From positions 124,001-188,000 of the forward strand of contig CAXAZF010000001.1 in assembly GCA_963973455.1 (NCBI GenBank): a DNA stretch of 64,000 nucleotides, given 5' to 3'. The notes beneath the pieces were generated by a model, which was not told the origin of the DNA, did no database searches, and worked only from the letters and a program-made list of their open reading frames with translations. This document shows positions 33,077 to 41,174 of the stretch, one piece after another. This DNA comes from Marixanthomonas sp002364245 (GTDB taxonomy: Bacteria; Bacteroidota; Bacteroidia; Flavobacteriales; Flavobacteriaceae). Each line of letters starts with the position of its first letter. Positions within the stretch are counted from its first letter, which is position 1. A program made the position numbers and the translations under genes.

Positions 33077-33685
33077 ATGAAAAAAGTAAGTATATTATTT
33101 TCAGCTCTTGCTGTAATGGCTTTTACAAGCTGTAACGACGGTAAAAAGAAAGATAGTGAAGAGATGGACACGATGGAGCAGTCTGATATGGAAAAAGACG
33201 AGATGATGAAAGAAAAAGAAGAGAAGATGAAGGAAAAAACAGTCTCTTTTAATTTAGAATCTAAAAGTGAAAGCAACGCAACGGGAAAAGTTTCTTTTAG
33301 AGAAAAAGATGGCGTAGTAATGATGGAAGCAAAGTTAGTAGGGCTTAACCCTGGAACCCATGCAATTCATATTCACGAAAATGCAGATTGTTCTGCCCCT
33401 GATGGGAAATCGGCAGGAGGACATTGGAACCCTACTTTTGAAAACCACGGAAAATGGGGCGATTCAGAAGGATATCATAAAGGTGACATAGGAAACTTTG
33501 AAGCCGATGAAAATGGAGATGGGTCTATTTCTATGCAAACCGATGAATGGTGTATAGGCTGTGATAATTCTAATAAAAACATTTTAGGAAAAGCTATTAT
33601 TGTTCACGAAGGAGCAGATGATTTTACTTCTCAACCATCTGGTGCTGCTGGTGCACGTGTAAGTTGTGGTGGTATTATTGAATAA
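33077..33685 (+). CDS. sodC: Cu/Zn superoxide dismutase lipoprotein
   Basis: This 202-residue lipoprotein detoxifies superoxide outside the cytoplasm. The lipobox is FTSC (Cys19), followed by NDGKKK. Residues 24-54 form a Met/Glu/Lys/Asp-rich linker with six Met. The SOD fold starts at about 55. By family alignment, copper ligands are His98, His100, His116 and His177; zinc ligands are His116, His124, His134 and Asp137; the structural disulfide is Cys105-Cys197. All are present. An additional CxxC pair (Cys159, Cys162 in EWCIGCDN) is not part of the standard site. It is monocistronic with a terminator after it. Confidence 0.93.
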   Translation: MKKVSILFSALAVMAFTSCNDGKKKDSEEMDTMEQSDMEKDEMMKEKEEKMKEKTVSFNLESKSESNATGKVSFREKDGVVMMEAKLVGLNPGTHAIHIHENADCSAPDGKSAGGHWNPTFENHGKWGDSEGYHKGDIGNFEADENGDGSISMQTDEWCIGCDNSNKNILGKAIIVHEGADDFTSQPSGAAGARVSCGGIIE

Positions 33686-33712
33686 TAAATCCAAATAAGC
33701 TAATACATATTA

Positions 33713-33747
33713 AAAAGACCCTTTATTTAAAAAAAGGGTCTTTTTTT
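33713..33747 (+). terminator. Terminator after sodC
   Basis: AAAAGACCCT and AGGGTCTTTT form a ten-base stem around an A/T-rich loop and are followed by a T-run (at least seven T). Confidence 0.85.
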
Positions 33748-33843
33748 ATGCTGTATATATGTTTCTTTTTAGGGACTTTAACGTTTACTGTATGTTTCAT
33801 ATACACGTACATACTAACGTAATTCAAATATAATGCCAAAATA

Positions 33844-33871
33844 AGCCCCGTATGGAAATTCCATACGGGGC
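33844..33871 (-). terminator. Hairpin / terminator after the M36 protease gene
   Basis: AGCCCCGTATGGA and TCCATACGGGGCT form a perfect thirteen-base stem with a three-base loop, 45 bases after the protease stop on the minus strand. The T-run after the stem is short, so it may also act as an mRNA 3'-end stabiliser. The sequence between this hairpin and the sodC terminator is A/T-rich, with no gene. Confidence 0.65.
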
Positions 33872-33915
33872 TATATTTTATTACTATTTTACTTGTATTA
33901 AAACAAGTTATTTAC

Positions 33916-36900
33916 TTATTGCTTAACAATTCGTTTTACAATACTAGCATCTGTTGCTTTAATTTTCACAAAGTACATACCTGATGCAAGTTGATCCATT
34001 GAAATAACTGTTTCAACGCTTGACTTTTCAAGGTCAATAGTCTGTATTACTCTTCCATTTACATCTGTAATAACAGCAGCTGTTAGCGCCTTATTACTAT
34101 GGTTAGAGAGAGTTATCTGTCCATTAGTTGGGTTAGGATACAATACAACGTTATTGTAAAATTCTGCATCACCTACCCCTAGTATAATTTCAACAGTAAC
34201 ATTAAAAGTACAAGTAGTTTCATTTTCACCATCTGAAGCCGTCATGGTAACCACTGTCACTCCTTCTCCTATTTCAGTTCCTGGTGCTGGGTCTTGAGTT
34301 AAGGTAGGTGTATTAGTACAGTTATCTGTTGCCGTAGTATCTCCACTATAATCTGGTAATGTAAACAACTCTCCTTCATTTATCATTTCGGTAATGTCAT
34401 CTGGACATGTAATTTCAGGAGCAATGTCATCGGCTATAACTTCGGTTGCGGTACGCTCTGCAAGACATCCTTCAAAAGCAGAAACGTTGATGTCGTCATT
34501 AGGCACCCCATAATCTGAAGTTCCACAGCCTCCATTCCAGTCAGCAGCAGCATCTGTATCACCATCTCTTCTGAAAGATCCACTACACTCAGTTACTAAT
34601 GATGCGCCATCTCCAGACCAATCCAAATCGGCAGCCGTAATGTTGAACCCGTTAATGTTCACATTGAGACCGGAAATTTCAGCAGTGGTAAAGTTCCAGA
34701 ATACAGAATCTACTACGTTTCCGTCTGCGTCAATTATGATTATCCAACCGGTACCATCATTATCCCAGAAAAGATTATTGCCCCAGTAGTCAGCACCTCC
34801 ATCGTCATTAAACTGAACAACTGAGTTTCCACTCATTTGTCCTAAAGTTTGAGTAATTGAGTTCATTGCATTTATATCGGTATAAGGATCTTCGCTAACT
34901 GCAACGGTATACCCTGAATAATCTTGTGTCGTCCCAACATTTTGGATTTCAAACCTATCCGGTGTTTCCAATGTAATTTCAGAAATCACCAATTTTGAAA
35001 GTGGGCCATCTGGGTTTTCTTGTGCATATACTGTTGTGGATCCAGAAGGTGTAAACGTATACGATTGGCCTTGAGCCAATAAGTTCCCACCAAATTCGGC
35101 ATCGTACCAGCCTATTACATTATTGGGATCGCTTGGAGTAGCAGTAACGGTAACCTCATCACCTATACAAAAATCTGATACACCTTGTGTGGTAGGTCCA
35201 TCTGGTATTGCAAGTACTTCAATAGTATCGGTATCTGTTGAAGCTGTTGTACATTGGCCTTCAGGTACTTCATATGAAATAGTATGCACTCCTACTCCTG
35301 CTATTGCGGGATCAAAAGAATAGGTAAGCCCGTTACCATCATCCGTAACACCTGGACCGCTATATATACCGCCAGCAGGACTTCCTCCACCTAAATCGGT
35401 AAGCACTTCAGAGCTTGCACAAACATCCTCCGGTGCTTCAAAACTAGCTTGAGATGGTGGTAGGTCAAAAGCCTCTGTTCCATCATTTACACTGCTTGAA
35501 GATCCTTGACTTGCACTGTAACCTAAGCCTCTTTTTGCAAAAGCTTCCCAAATTAAACATTCGTTAGCACCGCCGTAGATAGCTTGATCTGCTGCTATAA
35601 TTGCATCTCTACCATCTACAAACCCTGGGCTACAAGGTTGTAGTTTCATTCCTTCGGTAACAAGCGCTAATGCCATAATGTTACCAGCATCTTGATTAAC
35701 ATCGCCTGTGAAGTTGTAAAAATCATCATCAAAACCATGTTCATCAATTAAAGCCCATGCCATTTCCCATATCATTTCTGCCCAAACAGAGCCTATTCTA
35801 TGTGAACTTGAACTACCTTGAATTGCATTATATGTATCTGGATTTACAGACATATCGGTACTATATGGATACGTTCGTATTCCGCCTCCATTTTGACCTT
35901 GTCCAAATAAATAGGTTCCAACAGCTCTAGGATCTGCGCCGGTATCAGTAGCTGTCATACTTAACATTGTTCCATAAAAATCACTCCATCCTTCGCCCAT
36001 CTGCTCAGCATTATTCAAACATTCAGTATTATTACCTCCTCCAGTCAATCTATTTGATGTACCGTGTGAAAACTCGTGTGCTACCACTAGGGTATCAAAG
36101 CAACCATCCTTGTCATTACATATATACATGTTCATAGATGGGTTGGACCCATCTGGAGGTGTCCCGAAAGTAGCGTTACACCATTCAGAAATTTGGGCAT
36201 TTGCATTAACAGAGTCACTCCCTGAACCGCTATTCCCATAATTATTTTCTTGAAAATTCCCACTATCTTCATCAAAACCATATTGGTACATTACATCGTG
36301 CAAAATATTATTAATGTAAAAAAGATGAGTGATAGCAGCGTCTTCATATTGATTTGAAAAAGACCAAACTTGATCAAAATCGTATCCTGTAAACTCTAAA
36401 GAGGCTCCTCCGTCTGGTCGGTACCCAGAGTTATTTCCAGCTTCATAGGCATCTACGTTATTTCCTCTTGTTGTTGTAAACTCAGCTCCAGTAGTTCCAT
36501 CGGTGTCATGCCATCCAAATGGGGAAGCTGTGCCGTCTGCAACATTACTGACTATCGATCTGTTTCCGTAATAAGGACTTTCTAATGGAATTTCAAAAAC
36601 CTCATAACACTCGGTACATCCAGCTTCTGCTTCTCCCTTAAGTTCTTCATAGTTTGGGATATCATATAGGTTTTTATTGTAATCTAAAACTTCTTTATCG
36701 TGATTGTGGTCATGGTCTGCAGTACAACTAACCATCCAGTTGTTTTGATCAATTATTTCGCCAGTGGTGGCATCTACCCTTAGGCTCCACCAGTTTTGGC
36801 GGGTTTTTTCTTCAATGGAAATATCCCAAGCTAAAACCAGTTTGTTATCCTTGGTTATTTTATATACTAATTTGGCAGGGATTTCGCTTAACGAAATGCC

Positions 36901-37359
36901 TCCTTTACTAAAGATTGTTTCTTGGCTCGGATTGTTTTTTTTCTGAAGCTCTGTCAACGAACCCTCAAGGGAATAGCCAAGTTTTCCTGCAGCTTTTTGA
37001 ATAGCAGTTCTCGCTGAAATACTTGGTGTTTTTCCACCTATTGCTTTTTCTGAAGCCTTTTTAAAGAAATTAACAGAACCAGATAGTGTTTTTCCATTTG
37101 ACAATATATGCAAACTAGATTCAGTGCCTTTAATCTGAATTCCGTTGAGCGTTTGGTTAAAATATACATGATAAACCCCGCTAGTATTACTTCTATGCTG
37201 GCTTGTTACATCCCATTGCATATCTTGTACGGTAAGTTTATTGTTTTCTAACTTTTGCTGAAATTCAGCTTGTAGATTTTGAGTAAAATCCTGGGCATCC
37301 ACTTGGGTTAAAAAACCACAACAAAACACCATAATTAAACTCAGCGTAAAATTTTTCAT
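33916..37359 (-). CDS. Secreted M36 (fungalysin-type) metalloprotease with HYR and T9SS domains
   Basis: This 1147-residue secreted protease has a signal peptide (1-22), an FTP-type propeptide region (about 25-200) and an M36 catalytic domain. The zinc motif HEFSHG lies near residues 429-433, with the downstream Glu in GEGWSDFYGTM. After the catalytic domain come Ig-like repeats (each about 80 residues), a lamin-tail-like region (KLVISEITLETPDRFEIQNVG), a HYR domain (APEITCPDDITEM) and a C-terminal T9SS sorting domain (VVLYPNPTNGQITL). It is predicted to be exported through T9SS and to digest extracellular protein. A terminator hairpin lies between it and the convergent sodC gene. Confidence 0.95.
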   Translation of the reverse strand: MKNFTLSLIMVFCCGFLTQVDAQDFTQNLQAEFQQKLENNKLTVQDMQWDVTSQHRSNTSGVYHVYFNQTLNGIQIKGTESSLHILSNGKTLSGSVNFFKKASEKAIGGKTPSISARTAIQKAAGKLGYSLEGSLTELQKKNNPSQETIFSKGGISLSEIPAKLVYKITKDNKLVLAWDISIEEKTRQNWWSLRVDATTGEIIDQNNWMVSCTADHDHNHDKEVLDYNKNLYDIPNYEELKGEAEAGCTECYEVFEIPLESPYYGNRSIVSNVADGTASPFGWHDTDGTTGAEFTTTRGNNVDAYEAGNNSGYRPDGGASLEFTGYDFDQVWSFSNQYEDAAITHLFYINNILHDVMYQYGFDEDSGNFQENNYGNSGSGSDSVNANAQISEWCNATFGTPPDGSNPSMNMYICNDKDGCFDTLVVAHEFSHGTSNRLTGGGNNTECLNNAEQMGEGWSDFYGTMLSMTATDTGADPRAVGTYLFGQGQNGGGIRTYPYSTDMSVNPDTYNAIQGSSSSHRIGSVWAEMIWEMAWALIDEHGFDDDFYNFTGDVNQDAGNIMALALVTEGMKLQPCSPGFVDGRDAIIAADQAIYGGANECLIWEAFAKRGLGYSASQGSSSSVNDGTEAFDLPPSQASFEAPEDVCASSEVLTDLGGGSPAGGIYSGPGVTDDGNGLTYSFDPAIAGVGVHTISYEVPEGQCTTASTDTDTIEVLAIPDGPTTQGVSDFCIGDEVTVTATPSDPNNVIGWYDAEFGGNLLAQGQSYTFTPSGSTTVYAQENPDGPLSKLVISEITLETPDRFEIQNVGTTQDYSGYTVAVSEDPYTDINAMNSITQTLGQMSGNSVVQFNDDGGADYWGNNLFWDNDGTGWIIIIDADGNVVDSVFWNFTTAEISGLNVNINGFNITAADLDWSGDGASLVTECSGSFRRDGDTDAAADWNGGCGTSDYGVPNDDINVSAFEGCLAERTATEVIADDIAPEITCPDDITEMINEGELFTLPDYSGDTTATDNCTNTPTLTQDPAPGTEIGEGVTVVTMTASDGENETTCTFNVTVEIILGVGDAEFYNNVVLYPNPTNGQITLSNHSNKALTAAVITDVNGRVIQTIDLEKSSVETVISMDQLASGMYFVKIKATDASIVKRIVKQ

Positions 37360-37568
37360 AGATAAATTTAGTTTAAGTAATAGGTTAATTTCCGTAAAAC
37401 TAACAATATTTACTTTTTATTCAAATATTTTATCTAAACAGCCCAAAGTTTAACACTTTTTCAATAAATGCGTTTGATCTTGAATTATTACTTAATTTTC
37501 AAATATGTTGCTATATAATTAATCTTCAAAATTATTTCAGTATTTTAGCAAGAACACAAAACCAGACA
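37360..37568. promoter_or_regulatory. Divergent regulatory region between M36 protease and ECF sigma genes
   Basis: This 209-base A/T-rich gap separates divergent genes and encodes nothing I can support. On the plus strand TATTTTAG (about 37540) is a partial -7 match for the sigma factor gene. On the minus strand TAAATTTA lies three bases before the protease ATG but lacks the final G. Shared control is possible but not shown. Confidence 0.35.
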
Positions 37569-38102
37569 ATGAAACAACCAGACGAATTGATCCTTTCCAT
37601 GCAGGATGGAAATGAAAAAGCCTTTTCTAAACTTTACACTATGTATTCTGAAGCCTTATTCGGAATTATTTATAGCATCGTATTAGACGAAGCTGTTGCA
37701 GAAGAAGTAATGCAAGATGTATTTATAAAAATTTGGGACAACTCAAAATCCTACAATGTAAAAAAAGGACGGTTCTTTACTTGGATACTCAATATTGCCA
37801 GGAATACAGCCATTGACAAGACACGTTCTAAGGCCTATAAAAACTCTAAGAAAAACCTTAGTACAACTAATTTCGTAGATATTATAGCTACGTCTGATAA
37901 CTTAAACAGGAAGACTAACGCTATTGGAATCAAGAAATATTTAGATGCCTTAAAGCCTGCTTGTATTAAGATTATAGACTTTTTAATATTTAAAGGGTAT
38001 ACTCAAAAAGACGCTGCCAAAGAAATGGATATTCCATTAGGAACATTAAAAACCCGCAACAGAAAATGTATGCAGGATTTAAAAACAATTGTATTAGGAT
38101 AA
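37569..38102 (+). CDS. ECF-type RNA polymerase sigma factor
   Basis: The 177-residue protein has sigma region 2 (about 15-80, with FSKLYTMYSEALFGIIYSI, VAEEVMQDVFIKIWDN and GRFFTWILNIARNTAIDKTR) and region 4 (about 120-175, with a helix-turn-helix in GYTQKDAAKEMDIPLGTLKTRNRKCMQDL). This is the standard ECF layout. It is followed one base after its stop by an RskA-like anti-sigma factor, so its activity is probably held down by a membrane protein that senses the envelope. Its regulon is unknown. It lies divergent from the M36 protease gene. Confidence 0.94.
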   Translation: MKQPDELILSMQDGNEKAFSKLYTMYSEALFGIIYSIVLDEAVAEEVMQDVFIKIWDNSKSYNVKKGRFFTWILNIARNTAIDKTRSKAYKNSKKNLSTTNFVDIIATSDNLNRKTNAIGIKKYLDALKPACIKIIDFLIFKGYTQKDAAKEMDIPLGTLKTRNRKCMQDLKTIVLG

Positions 38103-38103
38103 C

Positions 38104-38901
38104 ATGAACGTACAAGAACTTATAGAATCAGGAAATTTGGAATTATATGTCGCTGGATCTTTATCTATTGAAGAATCTAGAGAGGTAGAAGAAGCCATTG
38201 AAAAACATCCTGAAATAAAGCAACAAGTAGAAATGATAGAAGCTGGTGTAATTACATTGGCCGAAGCTGTTTCTCCTCCCCTTTCTGCCCTTATTTGGTC
38301 ACAAATAGTAGATAACATTAGAAAAGTGAAATCACTTTCAGACAGCAAACCCTCAACCAATTGGGGTGCTATTACAGGCTGGGCTGCAGCTATATTGGCT
38401 TTTGCCGGTATCTTTTGGATGCTTAAAGAGAAAAACGACCTTCAAGATCGTGTACAATACACCACAACGCAAAATACAGTTTTAGAAGAAAAAGTAACTA
38501 ATGCAGAAACCCAATTAGCAGATGCTAATGAAGTACTTGATGTTATACGCTCAAAAGAATATAACAGTTACACCTTACCGGGTAATCAAGCTGTAGCCCC
38601 ACAAGCATTTGCTAAAGTTTATTTCAATAAGAAAGACAAAATTGCTTACATAGATGCTAAAGGGTTGCCAGAAGCTCCTCGTGGCAAAGTATATCAAGTA
38701 TGGTCATTAACCATGCAGCCACTTACTCCTACAAGTGTTGGGTTACTCGATGCTACTGCTGAAACCAAAAATAGACTCTTTAGGGTAGATATGAGCCAAG
38801 TGGCAAGTACTGAAGCATTTGGTATTACTTTAGAGCCTGAAGGCGGAAGCGAGACCCCTACAATGGATCAATTATATACGTTAGGGCAAGTTACTCCTTA
38901 A
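38104..38901 (+). CDS. RskA-like membrane anti-sigma factor
   Basis: The 265-residue protein has a cytoplasmic N-terminal part (1-80, VQELIESGNLELYVAGSLSIEESREVE) that matches the anti-sigma N-terminus. One transmembrane helix lies near 88-108 (WGAITGWAAAILAFAGIFWML), then a coiled coil (about 112-150) and a periplasmic RskA-type domain (about 160-265: AKVYFNKKDKIAYIDAKGLPEAP, KVYQVWSL, EPEGGSETP). It should sequester the adjacent sigma factor until proteolysis or a signal releases it. A terminator follows. Confidence 0.92.
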   Translation: MNVQELIESGNLELYVAGSLSIEESREVEEAIEKHPEIKQQVEMIEAGVITLAEAVSPPLSALIWSQIVDNIRKVKSLSDSKPSTNWGAITGWAAAILAFAGIFWMLKEKNDLQDRVQYTTTQNTVLEEKVTNAETQLADANEVLDVIRSKEYNSYTLPGNQAVAPQAFAKVYFNKKDKIAYIDAKGLPEAPRGKVYQVWSLTMQPLTPTSVGLLDATAETKNRLFRVDMSQVASTEAFGITLEPEGGSETPTMDQLYTLGQVTP

Positions 38902-38926
38902 TGAAAAAATAGTCATCTATAAAACT

Positions 38927-38957
38927 AAAAACTCTGCCTAATGTGCAGAGTTTTTTT
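38927..38957 (+). terminator. Terminator after the sigma/anti-sigma operon
   Basis: AAAACTCTGC and GCAGAGTTTT form a ten-base stem with a seven-base loop, followed by a T-run. Confidence 0.85.
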
Positions 38958-39045
38958 GTGTATTTACAAACTGTTTAATTTTTATTTTATAAAAACATAA
39001 AAAACAATGAGTTAATCACTTAATGACAATTTCGTATCTGGTTTA

Positions 39046-40104
39046 TTATAAAGAGGCGTTGCTTTGTTCATGTTCAATTAACCACTTTTTTCGTTCTATT
39101 CCTCCACCATATCCTAGCATTTTTCCGTCTTTGCCGATTACCCTATGACAAGGCACTATGATAGAAATTCGATTATAGCCATTTGCTGAGGCAACTGCTC
39201 TTATGGCTTTGGGATTATTGATTTTTTCAGCTTGATTTTGGTAAGTTGTCGTTTTACCATATTCAATTTCTTGTAAACGATTACAAACGGAATTTTGAAA
39301 AGCGGTTCCAGGTGTTTCAAGTTTTACGTTAAAAGTCTTTCGATTGCCTTCAAAGTATTCTTTAATCTCTTTCTTAACCTGTTTAATATGTTCATTCTCA
39401 CCCGAAATGATATTTGCATTCAATAATTTTTGTAAGTCTTTAAATTCTGTTTCGAGCATTCGCCTATCAACAAATTCCAGTAAACAGACCCCATTATCGG
39501 TTGCACAAACAAACATTGGTCCCAATGGCGTCGTAAGTCGGTTTATGAGGATTATGTTCTTATCCTTACTTTGTTTTGGTGATGTACCTACAAGCTTTTT
39601 AAAAGTGTAGCCAAAACCACTTAACGATTCGTAACTTGTGTCAAAAGCAGCATGCGTAGCATTCTTCCCTTGTTTTAATTCTTGAAAAGCATTGTTTATT
39701 CTGTACATTCGTTGATATGCTTGAAAAGTCATACCATAATGTTTTTTAAACCATCGCCTAACAGTTTCTGGAATAATACCCATTTGCCTTAACTGAAAAT
39801 CCGTTATTTTATCTTTAGGATTTTCTTTCACCAAAGTAATTGCTTTTTCAACTTGTTCGGGTGCTTGGTTAGCATTTTCTGTGGGTTTACAAATTTTGCA
39901 AGGCCTATATCCATTGCTCAAAGCTTCTTTAAATGAAGTATAAAATTCTACATTTTTTAGTTTTGGCTTTCTTGCACGACAAGTCGCAATACAAAAAACA
40001 GATGTTGTTTTTACTCCAACAAAAAAAATACCGACAAAGTTCTGTTTTCTTTCTAACAGAGCTTGGTAATATGTTTCGATTTTATTTTTGTCTGTAATCA
40101 ACAT
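39046..40104 (-). CDS. ada: Ada-type methylphosphotriester/O6-methylguanine methyltransferase and regulator
   Basis: This 352-residue protein repairs alkylated DNA and activates the adaptive response. The N-terminal zinc domain keeps all four Cys at positions 38, 42, 69 and 72, the same positions as in Escherichia coli Ada. An AraC-type helix-turn-helix lies at about 85-175, and the methyltransferase domain ends with the active site VPCHRV (Cys319). Methylation of Cys38 would turn it into an activator. It starts directly after the stop of a PEP-mutase-like gene, with no gap, so both are probably transcribed together from a promoter upstream of 40860. Confidence 0.95.
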   Translation of the reverse strand: MLITDKNKIETYYQALLERKQNFVGIFFVGVKTTSVFCIATCRARKPKLKNVEFYTSFKEALSNGYRPCKICKPTENANQAPEQVEKAITLVKENPKDKITDFQLRQMGIIPETVRRWFKKHYGMTFQAYQRMYRINNAFQELKQGKNATHAAFDTSYESLSGFGYTFKKLVGTSPKQSKDKNIILINRLTTPLGPMFVCATDNGVCLLEFVDRRMLETEFKDLQKLLNANIISGENEHIKQVKKEIKEYFEGNRKTFNVKLETPGTAFQNSVCNRLQEIEYGKTTTYQNQAEKINNPKAIRAVASANGYNRISIIVPCHRVIGKDGKMLGYGGGIERKKWLIEHEQSNASL

Positions 40105-40860
40105 TTAAAAGATAGACTTAAATGAACTTTGTGCTATAACAGTTTGAACAGTTTCTTCAAATTTAGCATACATTTTGTCAAAAAGGAAATTACCCATACT
40201 TATTCGTTTTACATCTAACTTTTTTAATGTCCCAAAATCTGGAAGATTAGGCATACACATGACATTAATTGGTAAAATCGTTGAATCGACAATTGTTTTA
40301 ATGTCATTTTCTTTTTCAATGCAAGGTGTGAAAATCCCATTTGCTCCAGCATTTTGATACAATTGAATTCTATTTATAGTTTCTTCAATAACGTTTTCTT
40401 GAAGCAGAATAAATGTATCTGTTCTTACATTTATAAAAACATCAATATTTTCTTTTTCTAAATGTGCATTTATTTCTTTTAGTGTCTGTGCAAAATCAAT
40501 TGCATCTAATAAAATTCGTTTTTTGTTAACCACACTATCTTCAATATTGACACCAACAACCCCTAAATTTACTAACCTTTTAATGTGATGGGCGATTTCC
40601 TTTGGTTTGCGACTGTATCCTGCTTCCAAATCTACTGACAATGGTAAATTGGTATTAGCCGCAATGCGCTTTACGAAATATTCTAATTCGGTAAAATCCA
40701 TTTCTTCGCCATCATTGTATCCTAAAAGTGTAGCGATTGCAGAACTTGAAGTTCCAATTGCTTGAAAATTTAGTTTTTCGGCTGTTTTTGTACTTGGTAC
40801 GTCCCAAACATTTCCGATTAACAATGGTTTGTCCTGACTGTGCAAATTTTTAAATTTCAT
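40105..40860 (-). CDS. Isocitrate lyase/PEP mutase superfamily protein
   Basis: The 251-residue cytoplasmic protein has the TIM-barrel motifs of this superfamily: LLIGNVWDVPSTKTAEKL with AIGTSSSAIA at the N-terminus, LPLSVDLEAGYS, VGVNIEDSV with the catalytic Glu-Asp pair, and the Arg in INVRTDTFIL. Members cleave or mutate C-C or C-P bonds of small carboxylic or phosphono acids; the exact substrate is not predictable. I chose the ATG at 40860 (MKFKNLHSQDKPLL), not the longer frame to 40908, because the family starts there. The stop adjoins the ada start, so the two form an operon of unclear logic. Confidence 0.88.
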   Translation of the reverse strand: MKFKNLHSQDKPLLIGNVWDVPSTKTAEKLNFQAIGTSSSAIATLLGYNDGEEMDFTELEYFVKRIAANTNLPLSVDLEAGYSRKPKEIAHHIKRLVNLGVVGVNIEDSVVNKKRILLDAIDFAQTLKEINAHLEKENIDVFINVRTDTFILLQENVIEETINRIQLYQNAGANGIFTPCIEKENDIKTIVDSTILPINVMCMPNLPDFGTLKKLDVKRISMGNFLFDKMYAKFEETVQTVIAQSSFKSIF

Positions 40861-41029
40861 CTTTGTATGTTTTACTGTAAAGTAAATACGATGAAGTTTA
40901 TTCAGCAACCGAAAATTGGACGAGTATTTTTTTTATTTGTAATTAACAGTGTTTATAAACGGATTCTAATATATTCTATTTTGTCAGCACCTCATCCACC
41001 AATAATTTCAATATATCCATTATAAAAAC
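40861..41029. promoter_or_regulatory. Intergenic stretch upstream of the PEP-mutase/ada operon
   Basis: This A/T-rich segment is the promoter side of the minus-strand PEP-mutase-like gene. On the minus strand a weak -7-like run (around TACTTTAC) lies within 40 bases of the ATG. I see no gene, no clear Ada box and no strong operator here. Confidence 0.3.
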
Positions 41030-41062
41030 TAAAAGCACCCTCTCCAAAATGAAGAAGGTGCT
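41030..41062 (-). terminator. Second (distal) terminator of the TPR/DUF4331 region
   Basis: On the minus strand AAGCACC with TCT pairs with AGA with GGTGCTT (one mismatch) around an A/T-rich loop and is followed by TTAGTTTTTA. It lies about 110 bases beyond the TPR stop and below the structured region at 41075-41174. Confidence 0.65.
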
Positions 41063-41074
41063 TAACTAACAAAA

Positions 41075-41174
41075 AAACTCTGAAAAAACCGGCATAACCA
41101 GTTGTTGATTCTATAACTGTCTATAGGTAATCAACCTTTCTACATATATGTACGAGGATTAGCCAGTTACGGTT
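41075..41174 (-). other. Structured 3' region of the TPR gene, probable complex terminator
   Basis: On the minus strand, directly after the TPR stop, three nested pairings can be drawn: AACCGTAAC with GTTA..CGGTT (three-base bulge), GTTGATT with AATCAAC, and CTATA with TATAG. A self-complementary TACATATATGTA lies inside. The outer stem is followed by TTTTTTC. It could be a terminator with an elaborate loop, or a stable 3'-end RNA. This is hand-drawn folding only. Confidence 0.4.

Noticed and set aside
37357..37370. TAAATTTA three bases before the M36 protease ATG as another leaderless case
   Set aside because: It lacks the final G and the spacing is three, not four; A/T-rich upstream sequence makes this match likely by chance.
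40840..41025. 61-codon frame upstream of the PEP-mutase-like gene
   Set aside because: It overlaps the opposite-strand start, is low in complexity and lacks any motif or promoter box.
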